Positions 16,835 through 26,064 of a stretch of 64,000 nucleotides of DNA are shown here, piece by piece; the first letter of the stretch is position 1, and the number at the start of each line of letters is the position of its first letter. A model generated the notes under the pieces. That model ran no database searches. It was not told the DNA's origin and was given only the letters and a program-made list of their open reading frames with translations. Source of the stretch: Alphaproteobacteria bacterium (GTDB taxonomy: Bacteria > Pseudomonadota > Alphaproteobacteria > CAAGCB01 > CAG-977); contig CAAGEP010000016.1 in the NCBI GenBank assembly GCA_900768875.1, positions 62,001 through 126,000 on the forward strand, read 5' to 3'. A program made the position numbers and the translations under genes.

Positions 16835-17611
16835 ATGGCTGAAATCGATTCTTTATTAAAGATTATGGAAAAACTGCGCGATCCCGAAACGGGCTGTCCG
16901 TGGGACAAAACACAAACGCCGGAAAGCATTTCCCCCTATACGTTGGAGGAAGCGTACGAAGTGTACGACGCCGTTGAAAAAAACGATGCCGAACAGCTCA
17001 AAGAGGAGCTGGGCGATTTGCTGCTTCACATCGTTTTTTACGCCCAAATGGCAAAAGAAAAAGGATTGTTCGACTTCCAAGACGTGGTTGACGGCATCAA
17101 TGCCAAGATGATTCGCCGCCATCCGCACATCTTCGGCAACGAATCCGCCCTGCCCGATTGGGAAAAAATGAAAGCGCAAGAACGGCGCGAACATCATCAG
17201 GACGGGGTTTTGTCAGGCATTGCGGACGCTTTGCCGCAGACGATTCGCGCTTACAAACTGCAATCCCGCGCCGCGCGCGTCGGCTTTGACTGGGCGGCTC
17301 CGCTGCTGATTGTCGACAAGATTTACGAAGAAGTAAACGAGCTGAAAGCCGAAATCGTCCAACCGACGCACGATCGGGAACGGCTGGACGAAATGGGCGA
17401 CGTTTTGTTCGTGTGCGTCAATCTGGCGCGCAAGCTGCAAATCAATCCCGAAAAAGCGTTAAAGCACGCCAACGAAAAATTCAGCCGACGATTCGGACAT
17501 ATCGAGCGGCGGTTAAAAGAAAAAGGACAGCCGTTTGAACAAACTTCGCTGGACGAAATGGAAAATCTGTGGGTTGAAGCCAAGCATCTGGAACACAAAA
17601 AGCCCGCTTAA
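16835..17611 (+). CDS. mazG: Nucleoside triphosphate pyrophosphohydrolase MazG
   Basis: House-cleaning enzyme of 258 residues hydrolysing NTPs to NMP and pyrophosphate. It has the two tandem MazG domains of the E. coli type; the first carries LEEAYEVYDAVEKND and EELGDLLLH (EExxE...ExxD metal site), the second KIYEEVNELKAEI and DEMGDVLF. AAAGGA precedes the ATG. In many alphaproteobacteria mazG follows hflX; here it is separate. Its stop overlaps the convergent hydrolase-like gene by four bases. Confidence 0.95.
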   Translation: MAEIDSLLKIMEKLRDPETGCPWDKTQTPESISPYTLEEAYEVYDAVEKNDAEQLKEELGDLLLHIVFYAQMAKEKGLFDFQDVVDGINAKMIRRHPHIFGNESALPDWEKMKAQERREHHQDGVLSGIADALPQTIRAYKLQSRAARVGFDWAAPLLIVDKIYEEVNELKAEIVQPTHDRERLDEMGDVLFVCVNLARKLQINPEKALKHANEKFSRRFGHIERRLKEKGQPFEQTSLDEMENLWVEAKHLEHKKPA

Positions 17612-18495
17612 TTATCCCACAAATTTGTCATCAGCTGTTCGGTACGGATTCGTTTTCCCGTGCCGAACTGCCCGTTTTTGACAAAGCTGTACGTCAAAGA
17701 GCAGATTTGATTGTCCGTCAATAAAAAAGGATTCAGCCTGTTCATCGCCAAAAAATCCGCCTTGGCCGTTTTGTCGCGCGCATCGGCGACACACAGCAAT
17801 CCGTCGTTGTCGCCGCCCAACCACGGGCAGACGCCTTTGCCGTCCTCCCTGCCCGCCATGATAATGGCGAATTCTTTGCTCATCGGCGGAACTCGAAGCT
17901 GTGCGTATTCAGGAATCAGCAGATTGTTCATTTTCCCGAAAACCCACGGGAACCATTTCTTTTTACAGTATTTTTTCAGCTGGCCGTACCCGCGCGAACC
18001 GACGGCGACAAAGACGCTGCGTCCGACTTTTTCCGCCCATTCGGGATTGCCCGCCAACGCACAGCGCAAAATCATTCCGCCGATACCCGTCGCAACGAAA
18101 TTAATCCGCTGCACATCGGAACGGCGGTTTAAAAAATCGTTCAAAGCGGCAACCGTCCGCACGATATCGAAACGCAACATCGGATACGCAAACACCATTG
18201 TTTCATAATCGTCCGCAAAACGGCGCGTCATTTTTTCAAACGCCCCCGTGCCTTGATACAAGCCGTGCAGAAATACGACGGCGTTTTTCGGAGGACGCGG
18301 AATTTCCCAATCGTTGACAAACCGCATCAAAGCCTGATAACAGTCATTGAACTTTCCGGCCGCACGGCGAATTCTGTACGGGTCAAGCAAGCGGCAACGC
18401 TTTGTCCAGATACATTCCTGTATCCGCCAGCCCGCATAAGAATACCGGTCAACCCACCAAAACAGTCCGCCGCATGTAAAAAAAGGAACATTCAT
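17608..18495 (-). CDS. Alpha/beta-hydrolase-fold protein lacking the catalytic serine
   Basis: Protein of 295 residues. VVFLHGLYQG (about 73-82) matches the strand plus oxyanion loop of alpha/beta hydrolases and FVATGIGGMILR (133-144) lines up residue by residue with the usual FVAHSMGGLVAR nucleophile elbow. At the nucleophile position there is Gly137 and the preceding His is Thr, so lipase/esterase activity by the standard mechanism is not expected. The rest of the fold looks intact, including a hydrophobic N-terminus. Possible roles are binding or scaffolding. Function unknown. Confidence 0.7.
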   Translation of the reverse strand: MNVPFFTCGGLFWWVDRYSYAGWRIQECIWTKRCRLLDPYRIRRAAGKFNDCYQALMRFVNDWEIPRPPKNAVVFLHGLYQGTGAFEKMTRRFADDYETMVFAYPMLRFDIVRTVAALNDFLNRRSDVQRINFVATGIGGMILRCALAGNPEWAEKVGRSVFVAVGSRGYGQLKKYCKKKWFPWVFGKMNNLLIPEYAQLRVPPMSKEFAIIMAGREDGKGVCPWLGGDNDGLLCVADARDKTAKADFLAMNRLNPFLLTDNQICSLTYSFVKNGQFGTGKRIRTEQLMTNLWDN

Positions 18496-18593
18496 TCGTT
18501 TTCAGCCCTCTCTTTTGCATACTAAAGGATAACCGCAAAAAAAAGCAAGCCCGACACTTTACTTTTTTTTACGAAAGTGGCAACCTGCCTTTT

Positions 18594-19040
18594 ATGAAAA
18601 GAATTGAACTGTTTACCGACGGCGCGTGCAGCGGCAACCCCGGTTTGGGCGGCTGGGGGGCGGTTTTACGCTTTCGCGGCGTTGAAAAGGAAGTCTGCGG
18701 CGCGGAGGAAGCCACCACCAACAACCGCATGGAACTGAAAGCCGTCATCGAAAGCCTGAAACTGTTGAAAGAACCCTGCGAAGTCGATTTGACCACCGAC
18801 AGCCAGTATGTGATGAAAGGCGCGACCGAATGGATGCCCCAATGGGTCAAAAACAGCTGGCGCACCGCCGATAAAAAGCCCGTCAAAAACAGCGATTTAT
18901 GGCAAGAGGTTTTTCACCTGCAGCGCATGCACAAACTGCGCTGGCACTGGGTCAAAGGCCATGCGGGACATCCCGAAAACGAACGGTGCGACGAACTGGC
19001 GCGGAACGCCATCGCGGATTTAAGGGAACGTCTGGCGTAA
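18594..19040 (+). CDS. rnhA: Ribonuclease HI
   Basis: Endonuclease of 148 residues cleaving the RNA strand of RNA-DNA hybrids. The catalytic carboxylates are visible: Asp9 in FTDGACSGNPG, Glu47 in NRMELKA, Asp69 in TTDSQYV and the late Asp in NERCDELA. Length and order match E. coli RnhA. Its stop is 2 bases from the convergent end of the cysteine-rich protein gene, with no terminator between. Confidence 0.97.
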   Translation: MKRIELFTDGACSGNPGLGGWGAVLRFRGVEKEVCGAEEATTNNRMELKAVIESLKLLKEPCEVDLTTDSQYVMKGATEWMPQWVKNSWRTADKKPVKNSDLWQEVFHLQRMHKLRWHWVKGHAGHPENERCDELARNAIADLRERLA

Positions 19041-19042
19041 GC

Positions 19043-20962
19043 TTAAAGGATGCACTTTCTTAAAACCGTCATGCGCGCGTTGCCGCAATCCAGACAAACC
19101 GTTCCGTCGGATGTACATTCTTTGCAGTACGGCAGTGTTTCTTCGCAGCGCACGCAGCGCGTCCCTTTCAAAAAGTAACCGTCGCCACATTCAACGCATT
19201 GCTTTCCGCCGTCTTTCAGCCCGAAACCGTTGTCGCAAATACGGCAAGATTCGCCGTTTTCACACCGACGGCAATTTTCGGGACACGGCGCGCAATCGTC
19301 GCCGTTCAAGTATTGCCCTTCGGGACAGAATTTCGGCATGCATCCGTTTTTCACAGCCTCAAACCCGACGGAACACACTTCACACTTTCCGCTGTCCAAA
19401 TCCAAATACTCTTTTGCGCCTTTGCAGACTTTCGGCACGCAGTAATTGCCCGATATCTCGTAATATTTGGCGCAGTCCGAACAGCCGTCCGCGGTGCAAG
19501 CGGCGCAGTTCGGAAATTTATCCGCGCACGGTTTGCAATCATTGCCGTCCAAATAAAATCCCGCATCGCATTGTATCGGAAGGCAACCGGCCGAGTCTTC
19601 GGACAGCTTGAAACCGGTATCGCACCGTTTGCACGTCGTTCCCAATTCGGAACATTCGGCGCAGTTTGCAATCTTTTCGCCGCATTCGCGACAAGAAACG
19701 CCTTTCCGATATTGCCCCGACGAACATTTCACTTTCCGACAAAGTCCGTTTTCGCCCGTATAGCCGTCCGCGTCATTGCAATACAAGCATTGATATTCAT
19801 CCATGCACTCAAAACAGCCTTCGGGGCAACGAACGCATTTTGCACCGTTGTTGTAAAAGCCGGTTTCACACTTTTTTTTGACGCAAGCCCCTTTTTCGTT
19901 TTCTTCCCACGCTTCATCGCAAACGCAAAGCCCGTCCTGCACAACGCGGCCTTCGCCCGAACAGATTTGACATATCGGTTCGTCCGTGCATTTATAGCAG
20001 TGTTCTATCATGTCAGAGCATTTGACGCATTGATCGCCCGCGACATATTCATCCGCCCGACAGACCACCTTTTTGCATTTTCCGTCGGCTTGCTTAACAT
20101 ACCCCAGCTGACATTCCTCGCATTGCCAGCTGTCGGCGTGACAAACGCCGCATCCTTCACCAAAGCGTTTTTCGCACGACTTGCAAGCTTTGCCGTCGGC
20201 ATAATACGTCGCATCGCACTGCAAGCACGCGTTTCCGTCCTTGCAAGTCAAGCATCCCTCGGAACACGGCAGGCAGGCATTGCCTTTCATATATGTCCGT
20301 TCGGGGCATTTCAAGTCGACGCACTTGGCATCAAGCGTTCCGCCGTTCACGCACTTTTTACCGCTTTCGCCGCAGTCATCCGATTCGACACAGGCGACGC
20401 AAGTCCCCTTGCCGTTCGTAACAAAAGACGCGGGACAGTTGCAATCTTGCCGTTCGCCGCAAACCGCGCAACCGCCCTTTCCGTCGGAAGCGTATCCCGC
20501 GGGACAGCGGCAATTTTGATCCTGATAGTTTTCATAGCCGCGCGGACAAACGGCACACTTTGTTCCCGAACAAACGCTGCCGGGGGCGCACGAACCTTCC
20601 CTGCATCCGCAATAACCGCTCAATCCGTCCGCGCTTTCGTAACATTCCGGCGTTTCCCCGTCGCAAACCGTACCGCCCAGTGTAACATTGCCGTTGCACA
20701 GTTTGACGCATTTCGCGTTTTGACAGATTTCGCCCGCCTGGCAATCCTGCGACACCAAACATCCTTCGGCGCAAAGCCCCGTCGTCGTCTGGCAGATTTT
20801 TCCCGTTTCGCAAGGGATTTGCGTTTCGCGGCAGTCGGCGACGCATTCGTTTTCAAAACACACCTTGCCCTGCGGACACGGTGTCGAAGCGTCACACGCC
20901 TTCGCCCGCGCGGGCAGACAGAAAAAGAAAGCGAACAACAGAACAAAGGCGGCTTTTGTCAC
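19043..20962 (-). CDS. Large secreted cysteine-rich (furin/VSP-like) repeat protein A
   Basis: Protein of 639 residues starting at a GTG with AAAGGG upstream. A signal peptide (about 1-21, ending LPARA) predicts export. The rest is almost entirely Cys-rich, with about one Cys in six residues arranged in repeats such as CxxCxxxCxxCxxG (for example CPENCRRCENGESCRICDNG). This resembles furin-like and EGF-like repeats of eukaryotic surface proteins, notably protist variant surface proteins. There is no C-terminal membrane anchor or sorting signal. Extensive disulphide bonding in the periplasm or outside is expected. Last gene of an operon behind sufE. A paralogue lies at 27422-29101. Function unknown. 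Confidence 0.85.
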   Translation of the reverse strand: MTKAAFVLLFAFFFCLPARAKACDASTPCPQGKVCFENECVADCRETQIPCETGKICQTTTGLCAEGCLVSQDCQAGEICQNAKCVKLCNGNVTLGGTVCDGETPECYESADGLSGYCGCREGSCAPGSVCSGTKCAVCPRGYENYQDQNCRCPAGYASDGKGGCAVCGERQDCNCPASFVTNGKGTCVACVESDDCGESGKKCVNGGTLDAKCVDLKCPERTYMKGNACLPCSEGCLTCKDGNACLQCDATYYADGKACKSCEKRFGEGCGVCHADSWQCEECQLGYVKQADGKCKKVVCRADEYVAGDQCVKCSDMIEHCYKCTDEPICQICSGEGRVVQDGLCVCDEAWEENEKGACVKKKCETGFYNNGAKCVRCPEGCFECMDEYQCLYCNDADGYTGENGLCRKVKCSSGQYRKGVSCRECGEKIANCAECSELGTTCKRCDTGFKLSEDSAGCLPIQCDAGFYLDGNDCKPCADKFPNCAACTADGCSDCAKYYEISGNYCVPKVCKGAKEYLDLDSGKCEVCSVGFEAVKNGCMPKFCPEGQYLNGDDCAPCPENCRRCENGESCRICDNGFGLKDGGKQCVECGDGYFLKGTRCVRCEETLPYCKECTSDGTVCLDCGNARMTVLRKCIL

Positions 20963-20973
20963 GGAAAATCCCT

Positions 20974-21372
20974 TTACGGTTTGGCGGCTTCGCTTTTAAT
21001 GCGTTCAACCATGGCAAAAAAACCGTTGCGCCGAGTCGGGCTCAAATGCGCATCCAGCCCCAATCGGGCGAATACGGCCGCGACATCCGTATCCAAGATT
21101 TCCCGCACGGTTTTACCCGACAGAATAATCCGCAGTACGGCTATCAGTCCGCGGACGATATGGGCGTCGCTTTCGCCTTCAAACGTCAAAACATCGCCGT
21201 CGCGGTGCGTTTTCAGCCACACTTGGCTCATACATCCGTCAACTTTCGTATCGGCGTTTTTATCCGCTTCCGCCATTGGCGGCAAAGCGTTGCCCAATTC
21301 AATCAAATACGAATAGCGCGATTCCCAGTCTTCCAAAAACGAAAAGTTTTCAATCAGTTCCGCCAAATCCAT
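20974..21372 (-). CDS. sufE: SufE family sulfur acceptor
   Basis: Soluble protein of 132 residues that takes persulfide sulfur from a SufS-type cysteine desulfurase for iron-sulfur cluster assembly. The acceptor Cys47 is in KVDGCMSQVWL and the following SDAHIVRGLIAVL is typical of the family. GAGGG precedes the ATG. It lies between a putative metallopeptidase and cysteine-rich protein A, 1 and 11 bases away; no other suf gene is in the window. Confidence 0.94.
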   Translation of the reverse strand: MDLAELIENFSFLEDWESRYSYLIELGNALPPMAEADKNADTKVDGCMSQVWLKTHRDGDVLTFEGESDAHIVRGLIAVLRIILSGKTVREILDTDVAAVFARLGLDAHLSPTRRNGFFAMVERIKSEAAKP

Positions 21373-21373
21373 T

Positions 21374-22426
21374 TTACCGCCCTCTTTGTTTGGCCAGCTT
21401 CAGCAAATTCACCGCTTTCGCCGCCGTGTTTTTCAGCGATTTTTTCACGCCGCCGTTTTTGATTTCGTCGCGCGCGCACGGCAGCAGCGGTTCGGGATAC
21501 GCTTCCATTCCCACTCGGTTGGAGGGACGTTCGTGATACACGGGAATCGATTCGACGGACGATTCGGGTTGCCCGCCGCAAGCCTTGACCGCCGCAACAT
21601 GTTCGTTAATCCAGTACTTGGTGGAACGGGACACGCCGCAAAAAACGGGTTCTTTCAGCAATCCCGCATCCGCCAAAAAGTACGGCTTGCGGTTGAAAGC
21701 GCATATTTTAGCAATGCTCTGCGCATAATCCACCGTTTTTAAATCGGCGGGGTTTGTTTTCAAATTCAGCCCCAAAGACAACGGATTGGCAATATGAATC
21801 CGTTCATAGCGTATTTTCATCCGTTCGCTGAAAAACCAACCCAAAACGGCACCCGTCATAGCGTCTTTGACTTTGTCGCCCGTCGGGGATTGCCGCTTGC
21901 CGTCTTGAAATCCTTTGAACATTTCAGGGGCTTGGTGCGCCATGACGACCGCAGGCTTCAAATCGCCCTGTTCGTACAGCTGATCGCAAACCAACAGGGA
22001 ATAAGCGACGGCATCGCCTTCCATCAGCCGCTTTTCAACCAAAGCCGACGCGATTGTCTTGGTCGGGTCGTAACCTTTTATCGCGCCGTTTTCCATCTGT
22101 TCGGCATGACGGGCTTCGTGAGCCAGGGTCGAAACCAGCTTGTCCTTTAAAAAGCGCGAATCCAGCAAAATCAGTTTGGCATCGCCGTCGCACGCGCCGA
22201 ACGCACCTTCCAGATATTCGTCTTTAATCGCATAGCCCGCTTTGGCGGCCTTTTCCAAAACGGCGCGTCCCGCTTCGGATTTTGCCGTGCGGTTAATCAC
22301 GGCGGTCAAAGCGCGGCGCGCTTTTTTCGACCCCTTGATTTCAAACGGAGTTTCCAGCTCTTGTTTCAAATCGTCCGACGAGCTGTTGTTGCCTGTGCTG
22401 TGCAAGATTGAATTCAAGAATCCCAT
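21374..22426 (-). CDS. Putative HExxH metallopeptidase (DUF6782-like)
   Basis: Protein of 350 residues. I take the ATG at 22426 because AAGGAG lies eight bases upstream; the GTG three codons earlier overlaps that site. STLAHEARHAEQ contains an HExxH zinc motif (His103, Glu104, His107), and an EGDAVAYSL helix follows at a distance that could give the third ligand. The N-terminus is a helical region rich in Lys/Ala. No signal peptide or membrane helix is evident. Such HEARHAEQ proteins are common in gut alphaproteobacteria as far as I recall; substrate unknown. First gene of the operon with sufE and cysteine-rich protein A. Confidence 0.7.
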   Translation of the reverse strand: MGFLNSILHSTGNNSSSDDLKQELETPFEIKGSKKARRALTAVINRTAKSEAGRAVLEKAAKAGYAIKDEYLEGAFGACDGDAKLILLDSRFLKDKLVSTLAHEARHAEQMENGAIKGYDPTKTIASALVEKRLMEGDAVAYSLLVCDQLYEQGDLKPAVVMAHQAPEMFKGFQDGKRQSPTGDKVKDAMTGAVLGWFFSERMKIRYERIHIANPLSLGLNLKTNPADLKTVDYAQSIAKICAFNRKPYFLADAGLLKEPVFCGVSRSTKYWINEHVAAVKACGGQPESSVESIPVYHERPSNRVGMEAYPEPLLPCARDEIKNGGVKKSLKNTAAKAVNLLKLAKQRGR

Positions 22427-22528
22427 AACCGGCACTCCTTATGTTACCCTTTGGAAAACTGGAATATCACATCCGCAGCAAAAAGGAAAGCCTTTATAGA
22501 CAAAACAGCTCTGTTTTTTTTCAATTCA

Positions 22529-22561
22529 AAAGCCCCCGCTTTTCGTTGAAACGGGGGCTTT
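22529..22561. terminator. Terminator downstream of the LuxR-type regulator
   Basis: Ten-bp stem AAAGCCCCCG/CGGGGGCTTT with a 13-base loop, about 20 bases after the regulator stop on the minus strand; followed there by TTTT. It could also stop leftover transcription from the other side. Confidence 0.75.
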
Positions 22562-22579
22562 CGGCAAAGGGAGAGGGGG

Positions 22580-23230
22580 TTAAGATTCCAAAATGCCCAG
22601 CCGCTGAGCCGTTACAACGGCTTTGGTGCGGTTTTCAACGTGCAGATGCCGCAGCAAAGCGTTGATGTGCAGTTTGACGGTTGCTTCGGACACGCTCATT
22701 TCATAAGCGATTTGTTTGTTGGACAATCCGTTGCTTAAATGCTGAAGCACTTCGCTTTGGCGGAAAGTCAGATTTTTGCCGTCGGGCAGCGTGTGGGACA
22801 AAATGCGGCTTTCGCCCGGCGCGCGGCGGCGCATGCCTTTCAATACGGCGGGCGGAACGTAAGTGTTGCCGTCCATAATCAGACGCAACGCGTTGATAAT
22901 CAGCGAATCGCCCGATGTTTTCGTGATATAGCCCGCGGCCTGCATATCGAATGCGTCCAAAATATCGCGTTGGTCTTCGCTTTCGCTGAGCATAACGACG
23001 CGCGCTTGCGGGAACATTTCCTTGACCGCTTTGAATCCGTCTTTCCATTCCGTTCCCAAAATGTCGCGATCGACAAAAACGACATCGAATTCCTTTTTAT
23101 CGCCGGCCAGTATTTTCATTGCCGCGAAATCTTTGATTTCCTGCAATTCGTTCAACACATCGAAACGCTGAAGCTGACTGCTGAATCCCTCTCGGAACAA
23201 CGTGTGGTTATCTGCGATTAAAACTTTCAT
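22580..23230 (-). CDS. NarL/LuxR-family response regulator
   Basis: Transcription regulator of 216 residues. The receiver domain has the acidic pair in LIADNHTLFREGF, phospho-acceptor Asp54 in VVFVDRDI, and Lys104 in YITKTSG; the LuxR helix-turn-helix spans about 157-215 (LTFRQSEVLQHLSNGLSNKQ). GAGGGG before the ATG at 23230 fixes the start over one five codons earlier. No histidine kinase is adjacent, so it is an orphan regulator. Divergent from mipZ. Confidence 0.92.
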   Translation of the reverse strand: MKVLIADNHTLFREGFSSQLQRFDVLNELQEIKDFAAMKILAGDKKEFDVVFVDRDILGTEWKDGFKAVKEMFPQARVVMLSESEDQRDILDAFDMQAAGYITKTSGDSLIINALRLIMDGNTYVPPAVLKGMRRRAPGESRILSHTLPDGKNLTFRQSEVLQHLSNGLSNKQIAYEMSVSEATVKLHINALLRHLHVENRTKAVVTAQRLGILES

Positions 23231-23533
23231 TTTCTTTCCCCTCATCGTATTTTGAGAACGGCGGAATTGCCGCCCCTACCTTTTTTAAGCTTAGGCAAAT
23301 CGCTCAAAGAATAATAGATGCCCAAAAGATTTCAGCCTTGGGGACTAAGCCCTTGGAACGACAGAAAATATGCGTCTTGTTCCAGATTTTGTTTTGCTTT
23401 TTGCAATAAAGCACAAGGACTGGACGGCTTCGTTCTTTCGTTTTACCGACAAAAGAATACTTTTAAAGCTTGAATTCGTCCCAAAGTCGGGGGTAATCTT
23501 TGGGCAAATCAACAAACCGCAAGGATTCTTCAC
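23231..23533. other. Divergent intergenic region, regulator / mipZ
   Basis: About 300 bases without a supported gene. It holds an inverted repeat CCCAAAG/CTTTGGG at 23480-23504, about 30 bases before the mipZ start, which could be a protein site or a leader hairpin. No consensus promoter stands out. Confidence 0.45.
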
Positions 23534-24337
23534 ATGCCCGCAGGCAAAGTTATCGTTATCGGAAACGAAAAAGGCGGCACCGGCAAATCCACGCTGGCAA
23601 TGCACTTGATTGTATGGTTTTTACGCCAAGGCAAACGCGTCGCGTCCATTGATTTGGACGGCAGACAAGGCACGCTGACGCACTATATCGAAAACCGCGC
23701 CGATTACGGTGAAAAACACGGGCTTGCGCTGGGACTGCCCGAACATCTGACCGTCAGCGTCCGCGAATTTCCGACCGAATCCGAACGCAAAGAGGACGAA
23801 GTCGCTTTTTTGTATCAGGTCGAAAAGCTTAAAAACGAAAACGACGTCATCGTCATCGACACGGCGGGGGCGGACAGCGCGCTGTTCCGTTTGGCTCATT
23901 CGGCGGCGGACGTTTTGATAACACCGATTAACGACAGCTTGATTGATTTGGACGTTTTGGCAAAAGTCGACGCCGAATCTTTGACCGTCAAAGCCCCCGG
24001 ACACTACGCCCAAACGGTGTGGCAGGCGCGGCAAAAACGCGCGGCGCAAAAACGCCCGCAAACCAAATGGTTTGTCGTCAGAAACCGCACCATGCACGTT
24101 TCGACGCGCAACGAAAAAGTGATTTGGAAATTGCTGACCGCTTTGGGCAAACGCATCAACTTCACCCCGCTCGGCGGATTGGGCGAACGAATCATTTTTC
24201 GCGAACTGTTCCTGAAAGGGCTGACTTTGCTGGATTTGGGCGGCGGCAAATCCCAGCTGAAATTGACGGCGAACACGCTGGCGGCACGGCAGGAGTTGCG
24301 CAATATTTTGCACGCCATCGGTGAAAAAACGGATTGA
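23534..24337 (+). CDS. mipZ: MipZ, ParA-like division-site positioning ATPase
   Basis: Deviant-Walker ATPase of 267 residues. In alphaproteobacteria MipZ forms a gradient from the poles with ParB and blocks FtsZ assembly away from midcell. The signature NEKGGTGKST (Lys13 and Lys18) is at the N-terminus, followed by SIDLDGRQGTLTHYIENR, which is the MipZ-specific form of the switch region, and VIVIDTAGAD. AAGGA precedes the ATG. Presence of this gene is one of the clearest taxonomic marks in the window. Confidence 0.93.
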   Translation: MPAGKVIVIGNEKGGTGKSTLAMHLIVWFLRQGKRVASIDLDGRQGTLTHYIENRADYGEKHGLALGLPEHLTVSVREFPTESERKEDEVAFLYQVEKLKNENDVIVIDTAGADSALFRLAHSAADVLITPINDSLIDLDVLAKVDAESLTVKAPGHYAQTVWQARQKRAAQKRPQTKWFVVRNRTMHVSTRNEKVIWKLLTALGKRINFTPLGGLGERIIFRELFLKGLTLLDLGGGKSQLKLTANTLAARQELRNILHAIGEKTD

Positions 24338-24351
24338 CGGGAAACGATTCC

Positions 24352-24380
24352 TTGACAGACGGACAGGAATCCAACATTCT
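24352..24380 (+). promoter_or_regulatory. Candidate promoter of pgm
   Basis: TTGACA (24352-24357), 17-base spacer, CATTCT (24375-24380). The -35 is perfect but the -10 is weak. A 7-bp inverted repeat GATTCCT/AGGAATC (24346-24371) brackets the -35 box. Confidence 0.3.
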
Positions 24381-24429
24381 GTAACAAAACGTATTTTGTT
24401 TTTTGGTTCCCTTTTTTTCTGGAGGCAAA

Positions 24430-26064
24430 ATGAATATTAAAATCGTCCCGACAACTCCTTTTGAAGGTCAACGTCCGGGAACTTCGGGTCTGCGCAAAAA
24501 AGTTACCGTTTTTGAACAGCCCCGCTATTTGGAAAACTTTGTTCAATCCGTTTTCAACAGCTTGGAAGACTTCCACGGCAAAACGCTGGTGGTCGGCGGC
24601 GACGGACGCTACTTTAACCGCAAAGCCATTCAGACCATTATCAAAATGGCGGTCGCCAACGGATTCGGCGAACTGATGATTGGCAAGGGCGGATTGCTGT
24701 CCACCCCCGCGACATCCTGCATCATCCGCAAATATCAGGCGTTCGGCGGCTTGATTTTGTCCGCCAGCCACAACCCCGGCGGTCCGAACGCGGATTTCGG
24801 CATCAAATACAACATCTCGAACGGCGGTCCCGCTCCCGAAAAAGTAACCGAAGCGATTTACGCCAATTCGCAGAAAATCGAAAACTACGTCATCGCGGAC
24901 ACGCCCGACGTCGATTTGGACACCGTCGGTGAAAAGATTTTGGGCGAAACCAAAATCAAAATCATCGACCCCGTCGCCGATTATGCGGAAATGATGGCGA
25001 AACTGTTCGATTTCGACTTGATTAAACGCCTGTTCCAAATCGGCAAGTTCAAAATGCGCTACGACGCGATGAACGCCGTCACAGGTCCTTACGCCAAATA
25101 CATTCTGGAAGGCGTTTTGAAAGCCCCCGAAGGAACGGTCGTCAACGCGGTTCCCAAAGAAGACTTCGGCGGTCTGCACCCCGATCCGAATCTGGTGTAC
25201 GCCCATACCTTGGTCGAAGAAATGTTTTCGGACAACGGTCCCGATTTCGGGGCGGCTTCCGACGGCGACGGCGACCGCAATATGATTTTGGGACATAAGT
25301 TCTACGTCAACCCCAGCGACAGCTTGGCGGTGATTGTGGCGAACTTCTGGAACGCGCCGGGCTACGACCGCGGCTTGACGGGCGTCGCCCGTTCGATGCC
25401 GACGTCGCAGGCGGTTGACCGTGTCGCGCGCGGCATGGGGATGAGCTGTTACGAAACCCCGACGGGCTGGAAATTCTTCGGCAACCTGCTGGACGCGAAC
25501 AAAGCGACCATCTGCGGCGAAGAAAGCTTTGGCACGGGATCGAACCACGTCCGTGAAAAGGACGGCTTGTGGGCTGTTCTGTACTGGCTGAACATTATTG
25601 CCGCGACAAATATGTCGGTCGAGGAAATCGTCAAAGCCCATTGGAAAAAATACGGCAGGAACTATTATTCCCGCCACGACTACGAAGGCGTCGACGGCGC
25701 CGTCGCCAAAGCGATGATGGACGACATGACCGCCCGCGCCGAATCGGAAGTCGGCAAGTTCTACGGCGACTACGAAGTCGAAACGTTCGACAACTTCACC
25801 TACGTCGATCCCGTTGACAAAAGCGTCAGCAAAAATCAAGGCGTTCGCGTGTTGTTCAAGGACGGATCCCGCATCGTGTTCCGTCTGTCTGGCACGGGAA
25901 CGCAAGGGGCGACCGTTCGCGTTTACATCGAAAAATACGAACCCAACGTCGCCAAGCACGACTTGGATCCGCAGGTCGCTTTGGCGGATTTGATTGAAAT
26001 CGCCGAAACGATTTCCGGTGTCAAAGCCAAAACGGGTCGCAAGAAACCCGATGTTATCACCTGA
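24430..26064 (+). CDS. pgm: Phosphoglucomutase (alpha-D-glucose phosphate-specific)
   Basis: Soluble enzyme of 544 residues interconverting glucose-1-phosphate and glucose-6-phosphate. The phosphoserine loop LSASHNPGGP is near residue 113, the metal loop SDGDGDRNMILG near 277, the sugar-binding loop CGEESFGTGSNH near 360, and the phosphate-binding RLSGTGTQ near the end. The GGAGG at 24421 fixes the ATG at 24430. First gene of a three-gene run with the second phosphohexomutase and cysteine-rich protein B. Confidence 0.96.
   Translation: MNIKIVPTTPFEGQRPGTSGLRKKVTVFEQPRYLENFVQSVFNSLEDFHGKTLVVGGDGRYFNRKAIQTIIKMAVANGFGELMIGKGGLLSTPATSCIIRKYQAFGGLILSASHNPGGPNADFGIKYNISNGGPAPEKVTEAIYANSQKIENYVIADTPDVDLDTVGEKILGETKIKIIDPVADYAEMMAKLFDFDLIKRLFQIGKFKMRYDAMNAVTGPYAKYILEGVLKAPEGTVVNAVPKEDFGGLHPDPNLVYAHTLVEEMFSDNGPDFGAASDGDGDRNMILGHKFYVNPSDSLAVIVANFWNAPGYDRGLTGVARSMPTSQAVDRVARGMGMSCYETPTGWKFFGNLLDANKATICGEESFGTGSNHVREKDGLWAVLYWLNIIAATNMSVEEIVKAHWKKYGRNYYSRHDYEGVDGAVAKAMMDDMTARAESEVGKFYGDYEVETFDNFTYVDPVDKSVSKNQGVRVLFKDGSRIVFRLSGTGTQGATVRVYIEKYEPNVAKHDLDPQVALADLIEIAETISGVKAKTGRKKPDVIT

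Noticed and set aside
19199..21316. 705-codon frame antisense to cysteine-rich protein A and sufE
   Set aside because: It runs across two genes with clear start sites and shows only an Ala/Phe/Arg-rich shadow composition.
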